Shown: in pieces, positions 31,546-41,900 of the stretch
How positions within the stretch are numbered: position 1 is the stretch's first letter
Layout of the letters: each line of letters begins with the position of its first letter
Assembly: GCF_902459465.1 (NCBI RefSeq)
Contig: NC_047063.1
Span: 10,911,343-10,975,342, forward strand
Length of the DNA: 64,000 bases
Source of the DNA: Asterias rubens
Taxonomy: Eukaryota; Echinodermata; Asteroidea; Forcipulatida; Asteriidae
Reading direction: 5' to 3'
Position numbers and translations under genes: made by a program
Notes under the pieces: generated by a model
Told to the model about the DNA's origin: nothing
What the model saw: only the letters and a program-made list of their open reading frames with translations
The model's database searches: none

Positions 31546-34500
31546 ATCTTACGCTTGTTCTTTGTGTATAGCATAATGTACAGCGTAAAAAGTAGAAAAA
31601 CTCGTAAATTCTTCCCTTATTAAATTAATTGGGCTGAACTAATTAGAAGACTTAACACATTGGGGCGCCGGGCTTATATAGCCAGAGGTATGAGGAATAG
31701 ATTTATGAAATAAAAATTAATAATTTTTGCTAATTAAGATGGAACTCTTGGCTTTGTATATGCCCGTACCTATACGCTTGTTCTTTGCATAGCATATAAA
31801 CAGCGTATAGAGTACAAAAACTAGCAAGTTCTTCCCTTATTAAATTAATTGGGCTGAGCTAATTAGCAGACTTAACACATTGGGGCGCCGGGCTTATATA
31901 GCCAGGGGTATGAGGAACAGATTTATGAAATAAAAATTAATAATATTGTCCAATTAATATGGAACTCTTGGCTTTGTAATTGCCCGTATCTTACGCTTGT
32001 TCTTTGTGTATAGCATAATGTACAGCGTATAAAGTAGAAAAACTCGTAAATTCTTCCCTTATTAAATCAATTGGGCTGAACTAATTAGAAGACTTAACAC
32101 ATTGGGGCGCCGAGCTTATATAGCCAGAGGTATAAGGAATAGATTTATGAAATAAAAATTAATAATCTTTGCTAATTAAGATGGAACTCTTGGCTTTGTA
32201 TATGCCCGTACCTATACGCTTGTTCTTTGCATAGCATATAAACAGCGTATAGAGTACAAAAACTAGCAAGTTCTTCCCATATTAAATTAATTGGGCTGAG
32301 CTAATTAGCAGACTTAACACATTGGGGCGCCGGGCTTATATAGCCAGGGGTATGAGGAACAGATTTATGAAATAAAAATTAATAATATTGTCCAATTAAT
32401 ATGGAACTCTTGGCTTTGTAATTGCCCGTATCTTACGCTTGTTCTTTGTGTATAGCATAATGTACAGCGTATAAAGTAGAAAAACTCGTAAATTCTTCCC
32501 TTATTAAATCAATTGGGCTGAACTAATTAGAAGACTTAACACATTGGGGCGCCGAGCTTATATAGCCAGAGGTATAAGGAATAGATTTATGAAATAAAAA
32601 TTAATAATCTTTGCTAATTAAGATGGAACTCTTGGCTTTGTATATGCCCGTACCTATACGCTTGTTCTTTGCATAGCATATAAACAGCGTATAGAGTACA
32701 AAAACTAGCAAGTTCTTCCCATATTAAATTAATTGGGCTGAGCTAATTAGCAGACTTAACACATTGGGGCGCCGGGCTTATATAGCCAGGGGTATGAGGA
32801 ACAGATTTATGAAATAAAAATTAATAATATTTTCCAATTAAGATGGAACTCTTGGCTTTGTAATTGCCCATATCTTACGCTTGTTCTTTGTGTATAGCAT
32901 AATGTACAGCGTAAAAAGTAGAAAAACTCGTAAATTCTTACCTTATTAAATCAATTGGGCTGAACTAATTAGAAGACTTAGCACATTGGGGCGCCGGGCT
33001 TATATAGCCAGGGGTATGAGGAACAGATTCATGAAATAAAAATTAATAATATTTTCCAATTAAGATGGAACTCTTGGCTTTGTAATTGCCCGTATCTTAC
33101 GCTTGTTCTTTGTGTATAGCATAATGTACAGCGTAAAAAGTAGAAAAACTCGTAAATTCTTCCCTTATTAAATTAATTGGGCTGAACTAATTAGAAGACT
33201 TAACACATTGGGGCGCCGGGCTTATATAGCCGAGGGTATGAGGAATGGATTTATGAAATAAAAATTGATAATATTTTCCAATTAAGATGGAACTCTTGGC
33301 ATTGTATTTGCCCATACCTTACGCATACAGTGCATACAGTACAAAAATTCGTAAGTTCTTCCTTGATTAGATTAATTGGGCTGAGCTAATTAGCAGACTT
33401 AACAAGTTGGGGCGCTAGTCTGATATACCCATGGGTATGAGTAATAGATTTATGAAATAAAAATTAATAATATTTTCCAATTAAGATGGAACTCTTGGCT
33501 TTGTAATTGCCCTTATCATACGCTTGTTCTTTGTGTACAGCATATGTACAGCGTATTAAGTAGAAATCTCGTAAATTCTTCCTTGATTAAGTTAATTGGG
33601 CTGAACTAATTAAAAGACTTAACACATTGGGGCGCTGGGCTTATATAGCCAGGGGTATGGGAAACAGATTTATTAAATAAAAATTTATAATATTTTCCAA
33701 TTAAGATGGAACTCTTGGCTTTGTAATTGCCCGTACCTATACACTTGTTCTTTGCATATCATATAAACAGCGTAAAAAGTAGAAAAACTCGTAAACTCTT
33801 CCCTTATTAAATTAATTGGGCTGAACTAATTAGCAGACTTAACACATTGGGGCGCTGGGCTTATATAGCCAGGGGTATGGGAAACAGATTTATGAAATAA
33901 AAATTTATAATATTTTCCAATTAAGATGGAACTCTTGGCTTTGTAATTGCCCATACCTTACGCTTATTCTTTGTATAGCATGTACAGCGTATACAGTAGA
34001 AAAACTCGTAAATTCTTCCCTTATTAAATTAATTGGGCTGAGCTAATTAGCAGACTTAACAAGTTGGGGCGCTAGTCTGATATAGCCAGGGGTATGAGAA
34101 ACAGATTTATGAAATAAAAGTTAATAATATTTTCCAATTAAGATGGAACTCTTGGCTTTGTAATTGCCCATACCCTACGCGCTTGTTATATAAGTATAGC
34201 GTAAAAGTACACAAATTCGTAAAATCTTCCCTGATTAATTTAGTTGGGCTGAGCTAATTAGCAGACTTAACACTCTGGGGCGCTAATCTGATATAGCCAG
34301 AGGTATGACGAATAGATTTATGAAATAAAAATTAATAATTTTTGCTTGTTAAGATGGAACTCTTGGCTTTGTATATGCCCGTACCCATACGCTTGTTCTT
34401 TGCTTAGCATATAAACAGCGTATAAAGTACAAAAACTAGCAAGTTCTTCCCTCATTAAATTAATTGGGCTGAGCTAATTAGCAGACTTAACAAGTTGGGG

Positions 34501-35695
34501 CGCTAGTCTGATATAGCCATGGGTATGAGTAATAGATTTATGAAATAAAAATTAATAATATTGTCCAATTAAGATGGAACTCTTGGCTTTGTAATTGCCC
34601 ATACCTTACGCTTGTTCTTTGTGTATAGCATAATGTACAGCGTATAATGTAAAAAAACTCGTAAATTCTTCCCTTATTAAATTAATTGGGCTGAACTAAT
34701 TAGAAGACTTAACAAGTTGGGGCGCTAGTCTGATATAGCCATGGGTATGAGAAATAGATTAATGAAATAAAAATTAATAATATTTTCCAATTAAGATGGA
34801 ACTCTTGGCTTTGTAATTGCCCTTATCTTACGCTTGTTCTTTGTGTACAGCATATGTACATGTACAGCGTATTAAGTAGAAATCTCGTAAATTCTTCCTT
34901 GATTAAATTAATTGGGCTGAACTAATTAAAAGACTTAACACATTGGGGCGCCGGGCTTATATAGCCAGGGGTATGAGGAACAGATTTATGAAATAAAAAT
35001 TAATAATATTTTCCAATTAAGATGGAACTCTTGGCTTTGTAATTCCCCATATCTTACGGTTGTTCTTTGTGTATAGCATAATGTACAGCGTAAAAAGTAG
35101 AAAAACTCGTAAATTCTTCCCTTATTAAATTAATTGGGCTGAACTAGTTAGAAGACTTAACACATTGGGGCGCCGGGCTTATATAGCCGAGGGTATGAGG
35201 AATGGATTTATGAAATAAAAATTGATAATATTTTCCAATTAAGATGGAACTCTTGGCTTTGTATTTGCCCATACCTTACGCATACAGTGCATACAGTACA
35301 AAAATTCGTAAGTTCTTCCTTGATTAGATTAATTGGGCTGAGCTAATTAGCAGACTTAACAAGTTGGGGCGCTAGTCTGATATACCCATGGGTATGAGTA
35401 ATAGATTTATGAAATAAAAATTAATAATATTTTCCAATTAAGATGGAACTCTTGGCTTTGTAATTGCCCTTATCTTACGCTTGTTCTTTGTGTACAGCAT
35501 ATGTACAGCGTATTAAGTAGAAATCTCGTAAATTCTTCCTTGATTAAGTTAATTGGGCTGAACTAATTAAAAGACTTAACACATTGGGGCGCCGGGCTTA
35601 TATAGCCAGGGGTATGAGGAACAGATTTATGAAATAAAAATTAATAATATTTTCCAATTAAGATGGAACTCCTGGCTTTGTATTTGCCCATACCT
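31497..35695 (-). repeat. Right arm: about 20 tandem ~220-bp units, inverted relative to the left arm
   Basis: The complement of the left-arm anchor (ATGGAACTCTTGGCTTTGTA) recurs about every 220 bp from 31525 to about 35670. Type A and B units alternate. A two-unit period (442 bp; 32071 and 32513) and a nine-unit duplication (~1,958 bp; 33231 and 35189) show recent segmental amplification. The innermost unit is fused to the protease ORF; repeat homology stops just after the codons for GKYYY. Confidence 0.95.
31546..31690 (-). promoter_or_regulatory. Repeat-unit promoter of the USP-ULP gene
   Basis: On the minus strand GGCTATATAAGCCCGGCGCC places a TATATAAG box (31673-31680) 128-135 bp before the ATG. 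Transcription would be expected about 25-30 bp downstream, giving a ~100-nt leader. The leader holds two upstream ATGs: a two-codon uORF (ATG TGT TAA) and one overlapping the main start in another frame (MLYTKNKRKIW...). The same arrangement is repeated in the other type A units of both arms. Confidence 0.55.
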
Positions 35696-35841
35696 TACGC
35701 GTGTACAATCCTTCCGCACTGTCTTCGACGGGTAATGACGGTCGTTGACAGTTACATCGAAATTTGGTGCTAGCACCAAATTTGTTTTGCCATCACCAAA
35801 TTTGGTGTTGGGCCCAAATTTAGTGCTCACTTCAGCCTGGT
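35696..35841 (-). repeat. Right terminal inverted repeat
   Basis: Reverse complement begins ACCAGGCTGAAGTGAGCACT and aligns along its whole length with 21965-22110, with a handful of substitutions. Confidence 0.9.
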
Positions 35842-35850
35842 CGCTCAGCA
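35842..35850 (+). repeat. Target-site duplication, right copy (CGCTCAGCA)
   Basis: Identical to 21956-21964. Confidence 0.9.
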
Positions 35851-35962
35851 TAACTTCCATAACTTGTTTGCTGCGGACGGAAGTAAACACAAGTAACGAC
35901 ATCCTGAACTAGTTCTCGGTTCTGGCTCTAATTTCTGGCACTGGCAGGATTGAATAAAAACC

Positions 35963-38900
35963 ATGGCACAGTGCGCCAACAGTTCTGAAGGCACCATGAG
36001 TGAAGGCTCGCTTAAACGGGAGGTTCGAGTTGTTGCGGCAAGGGCTGTCGAAAATCACACGGTAAGCTCTGAGCTCGTTGGGACGTTGTATTTTGGACCG
36101 CTCTCCCTCCCCTCATATTTCATCGACTCAGACAGTATTTTGGACCATGACCAGTTCATTTGGTCTTCTGCTTCATGGTCCACCCAGGCCATGGCTGCAC
36201 ATGGTTTTCATGGGGAGGAGAATTTCCATCTTCAACACCAAGCAGTATGACCGCGGGGTCACATCCATATCCGTATTATTAATAAATAAAACAATTGAAA
36301 GCTCATCATTGTCAGCTGACACTTCCTTCCACGCCCACGCATTAAAAGTTTTAAAATGATCTTCTTTCTTTGACATGTTTTCATTCACTTTTGAGACTGT
36401 TAGTAAACAGTACTTTAAAAAATGTATTTTAAATAAAATAAAATAGATACTCAGTCAGCAGGAAGCAACTTCCCAATAGTAAAATACAACTAGCTAGGCC
36501 CATATACCGGAAAATACAAGAAAACAACGAGGGGGGGGGGGAGGGGAACTCTGACTGATCGTGCAGTGTGTTTTGTTTGTTTTAATAAAACCATTTTAAT
36601 AAATAAATTAGTTAATATCATTCTTTCTCTTCATTTAATTGTAGAACTACATGTATTATGATGTGTCATATATTACCAGAAAAAAGAATGGCGTTTTAAA
36701 GAAAACTTGAGTGTGACAATTTTACTGTTTTCTGCCATTATACTTATGACAGGAAAGTGGGAGTGGAAAACATGTATCAAAAGTAATTCTAGCATTAAAT
36801 AAACAGCAGTCATGCTTTACTTTGTTTTTAAATAGTTTTTTTCGGAAAAGCTTCCGTATGGCGCCACCACTTATTCATTCGATATGAAATAATATAGTAT
36901 CTGATTTACCTCAATGAGATATCCCTTTTTGTAAAAATGAGTGAAAAAGTGGTGGCGCCATACGGAAAGTTATCCGTTTTTTCTATTGCTCGTTACCTTC
37001 TGCTGGGCAAATAGTTGTACTTTGTTTTCCCGGATATAGGTCGTTTAGCCATTAGCCACTTTAGCCCTTTTCCCAGGCACACAACAATGCACAATCTTAC
37101 CTTTTTGTATTATCTGACCATTTGATATAAAAACTACATTGCTGTACAGGGAATATGATATCACATGGTGAGTGCATTCAGCTAATTCACATTAGCTTCC
37201 AAAAAAGTGTCGTATTGGTGTTGTTTTCCAGAAGTTTTTGAGCTTTTCTAGTATTTTTTTTCCCTTTGAAAAAGATCATAACACTAACAGTACTACACAT
37301 AAAACGCTATCTCGAAAAAAGGAAATACAACAAAAGTTCTTATAAAAATGAGTCAATTTCCCATTCTTAGCCTGTGAGCCATGACCGATAATCTGTCATG
37401 ATGGTGGAATCTTAGAAGGCTGTGTCTTAACTCTGACTAAATAATGGTGGCAGCCTGGCCATTCTTGGATGCCATAAAATGTGTACAACAAAGGGACAAA
37501 GGCCTGGAATCAAGGCTTACAAAAAAAATCCCACAGAAAAGGGGGGCATTGTAAGCATACTTTCCAGTACCTTCTGTCCCTCTTTTTACGGCTGAAACAA
37601 AACATACTTTAAAGAACAGTAATGTCATGCCTGCCTACTACACAATTTGGATATACACCTCTGGCCGACTAAAAAAAACCCAAAATATTCAGGGCTCTCC
37701 AAAGTTAAAATAACAACCATCAATGACCATTCAAGAACAAAATTGACGTGGGTACATATGTGACCTGCTACGTGAAAATGAGTAAGATGTTGACAATTTC
37801 AAGAATTGAGTTGTATGCATGGCTGGAAGGAACACACCAGCAGCAGTAGTGTCTAAGCTTTGGGGTGTGTCGCGTTGCTGAGGTACTCCCGTTTGAATTA
37901 AGCCAATACATCATTTTTTCTGAAAAACGAGTTAAAAGTAAAGTGATGTTTTAAACTACCATTTCGCGCGAATATATGATCACAAAAGTATGATCACAAA
38001 ATTGTTGTATTCATAGTTTTATATTGTCTAAAGGTAAGTGTTCTCAAGGTTAACCATGCAAATAAAGAAGAAGAAAAAAATGTTTGTTTTTTGGGTTTTT
38101 TTTTTCCACATTAAACTGTCCATAACTTAATAATGCATTGGGCGACATCTGACTCATTTTCACGTAGCGGGTCACATATGTACATACATCCATTGGAAGT
38201 GGTTTTATGTTTCCAGTACTATGTTGTGCCACCATACACATCATGTACAGTTAAATAGTTTCAAATGTTTGTTCAACTTGTTGAGAAAATGATATTAATT
38301 TTTGGTTTTTACCCATACACCGATGTGTGTTAGCACTGTATACTCAGTACTTTCCCTGGTCCTGTGAAAAAATATCACAGGCATGTTACTCGGGTGGGAT
38401 TCGAATCTCAGTGTCTTGCCAACTAGACTACCGAGGTTGCCTGGTAGCTAGAGGCAGTTCGAATCCTATGTTTTGGCAGCGGGTACCGCAACGATTTATA
38501 AGAGATGTTAAATTTGCAGCGGGGATAAGAAAATGTAAGCAAGGACTATTTAATTTAAACCATCGAATGAATATTGGACATTAACCCTAGCTTATTTACT
38601 GCACATTAATTGCTTTTAAAAAAGTTCCGCTTTTAAACTCAATGATGGGACTTCAAAGCTCAATCTATTATTTACTTTTAAGATCCTATCTAACCAGGGA
38701 GTGATTCTAAATCAACGGATCAAACTTCAAGTGCTTGAAACTCATATGATTGGAAATGGAATAAATTAAACAAACAATCAAAAATACTATTTTGTGGTTA
38801 AATATTAACCGTAAAGCTTGCATTAGTAGCATTTATAATGGCAAGTATAGTTTACATTTAGTGCATTCAGACGTAAAGGCACCTGGTCATGTTTAAATGT

Positions 38901-41900
38901 ACTGTAAAATGAATGTTTTTCAAGCTAGTACAACATTCATTCCAGCTAGTTCCGGAATAGGAAATCGTTCAAGTGTGATGATTTATTGGAATAGAATTTG
39001 AAAATCCACTTCATCAGGGATTCACGTGTCTATGAACTGTCAGCGGGAACACAGAGAATGAAAATTCACTACGGCGTCATCAACACTGGATCATTTGCCT
39101 CTTATGGATGAAAATCTTCCTTCATTGAACAGACATCACCTTCCTACACAGAACGGACAAACTTTTGAATGAAATCCTCCGGTTCACTCAATCCACCATG
39201 ACAATCTCTGGATATAATACATTTCCTCCTAAACTTCACCATCTTCCTTGCCTGGCAAATAGCTTAGGATTTGTCATCTGCTTCATCTGAATTTTGTGTG
39301 ATTGTTCATTTTTTGAGGGAGCAACAAACTGGTTTTAGGATGTGGATTACAAACAGAGTTGTTTTGTTGGAAATACCGCATGTGATCCTTACCAGTTTTG
39401 ATTATATGGTAAAGTTGGCTACTTACATAGTATGATTAAATGAATCAGCATTTTTTCTGTGTTTATTTATGAGTTTAATATAATTTGTTTACAAAACAAA
39501 AACATATATGGGGCCACTGCAATAATTAAGGGAATCAATGTGTGGTAAAAAGGTTTTGAACTAGTGGTTTAATCCCAAACGCGGCCTGGTTCTTGATAAT
39601 TTACCGAGACGAGGTAAATTATCAAGAACCAGGCCTCGGTCAAAAACATCAACACTTTTTAGTCAAAAAGTAAAATAAATGCAAAAATTATAATTGTTCA
39701 ATGATTTCTTTCAACACAACACCCCTCCAGCTATGAAATGGTAAAGCCCTCCGTTGCCCTCGGGTAAACAACTCCTTAAAAGGGAATGATGTGCGCGTCG
39801 CGCGTATCGCGTGATGTGGCACAACTGTTTCAGCCGTTGCTCTCGACCAATAGGAATGAAGAAACTGTCTTATAAGAACAGGTGCAAGCTTGAGTGTCAC
39901 GCCCATGTACTTTTTACTGGTCATTAACAAAGGTTTATACACACCCACAAGACGCCCTCTCCACCAATAGGAATAGCAAAACTGTCTGAGGTATTTATGA
40001 AGCAAAAACCTGATTGTATGAGTAGCCTAAAGTCTCTGGTTTTGCCCTGAGAACTTTCTTTTCTGTGCCTATGGATAAAGGTATTATTATAGGTTGACAT
40101 TGTGTTAATATTTGAAAAGCAAAACATTTACAACAAATCAACAATATTTACCAATTTTATCCTGTGATTTGAGGTGGATGTTTGAAGAAAACATTACGCT
40201 GCATTTGATGTCAGGGTTTTTGGGCACGAGTACAGTTTATTTATTTTGACTTTTGCAATTTGATACTCCTACCATGGAGAAAGAAAATGTCCATGGCCCT
40301 ACTTGGGCAATGCATACAGTGACCATGGACCTCCATGCAGTGACAAAGTATGTTTGACTACTTTCCATGTATTGTTTGTTATTGTGTTTTTGTCTCTCTT
40401 CTTAATAATCTGTGGACAGAACATGAAACCTTGAACTTTTGAGCATTGAGTACACACTCTACATAGACAAACATTAAACCAACCAGATAATGAGGTGATC
40501 AGTTTGTGGGTACATAAACCACCACCACACACACCCTTGTGTAACTGTAACTGTCTCTAATGGAGGACCTTCCGATGTTTCACTCCAATTGTTCAGACAA
40601 ATGGTACCTGTTATTCTCTGTTGTAGTATGCAATCATGGAATTTTTTCCAAGTTTACTATTTAAAGTTTCTTCCTATTATGTTCACCATGCAAAGCTTCC
40701 CAAAATACTTGTTTCCCTTTTGTTTGATGTCTTTGGTTTGAATGTCACTACAAGTACACTGATGTTTGTTGAGTTGATGAATCAAGGACTTCTCTTTGTT
40801 CTTCCAATCAGTGGACTTTTAGCGATGTCCACTGTTGGTTTTGTACACAAAAGTTAATCCACTACTACGTCCTCACTCTGTCAAACCTACCTCCATGGTC
40901 AAACACACATGGATCCGTTTTACTTATATTCTTGGTGGCAATGGGTAGACAGGCTCAGAATGCATATAATGTACATTCTGTGAAAACAAAGTACATTGAG
41001 TGGGTCACAAACTCAAGAAACTTGTACAAGTCCACTTTATGTAAATGAGAAACATTTTAAAAGTCCTGGATGGAATTATTTATCTGGAGGATTAGTACTT
41101 GTATGAACTTAAAAATCTGTTCTTGATTGTTTTGTTGTCATTTACCTTTGGATAAAGACTCTGCTAGGGTCGAAACGTCAGGCTGTTAACTATTTTTTGC
41201 AATTTTAAAATCCCTGAACTTTGTGGTTTTGGGTAAATATTGGAACTGTCCATTATGGTTCTTGTAGAAACCATTGGTCTTCTCGATATTCCAACACCAC
41301 CTAGCCTGCTACAGTTATCGCCAGGAAACTAATATTTCTGATTATGGTTCCTCAGGCCTATGTCATTGAGATCACTGTAGGCGACTGCAAGTGGACCATA
41401 CAGCGACGCTACAGCGAGTTCCACGACCTTCATGAAAAACTGGTGGCTCTTAAGAAGGTAGAGAAGGCACAGCTGCCTCCCAAGAAGTATCTGAGGAACC
41501 AGGCCAAGAGCTTTGTGGAGAAACGTCGTCATGAGTTGGAGGTGTACCTACAAACTCTGCTGGATGAGAGTAACTACTTGGTCACTCCGTTGCTGCACTT
41601 CTTGGAATTTGATATTTATGTAAGTTAGTTTAAAAAGGTGATTGTTGAAAACCAAAAGCTGTCCGTTAAAATATGAATTTGTAGTATTTCATTTTTAATC
41701 AAAAGCCGTACTTGGTACTAACCACTTGGCTCTAAGATTTCCAAATATGTCCTGTGATTACCTGCAAATTAATTTTATTTATCCTTTATCCTTTTTTGAG
41801 CATGCCATTCTCACAATCAAACCATGACTAAAGAAAGAAAAAACAAAAAAATTTATAAATAAAATGCACAGGGATTTGTTGTCCTCTTTTGAGAAAATGT

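Larger units (their letters stand above)
21965..35841. mobile_element. 13.9-kb Foldback-like element with giant tandem-repeat arms and a USP-ULP protease gene
   Basis: Order: terminal inverted repeat (21965-22110), left arm of about 29 tandem units of ~220 bp (22110-28570), internal segment with degenerate units and nested MITEs (28570-29700), a single intronless protease gene on the minus strand (29701-31545), right arm of about 20 inverted units (31497-35695), and right terminal inverted repeat (35696-35841). A perfect 9-bp duplication flanks it. Long inverted arms made of tandem repeats and a 9-bp duplication recall Drosophila Foldback and sea-urchin TU elements; a 9-bp duplication also suits Mutator-like elements. 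No transposase, integrase, polymerase or reverse transcriptase is recognisable, so movement probably needs a factor supplied elsewhere. The 13.9 kb holds only one substantial gene. Confidence 0.9.

Noticed and set aside
21965..35841. CRISPR array or centromeric satellite explanation for the ~220-bp repeats
   Set aside because: Units are directly abutting without variable spacers, the arms are inverted, and a 9-bp target duplication with terminal inverted repeats bounds the whole.
21965..35841. Maverick/Polinton or other virus-derived element
   Set aside because: No integrase, DNA polymerase, packaging ATPase or capsid-like gene; the C48-like domain is fused to a USP domain and is not adenovirus-protease-like in context.
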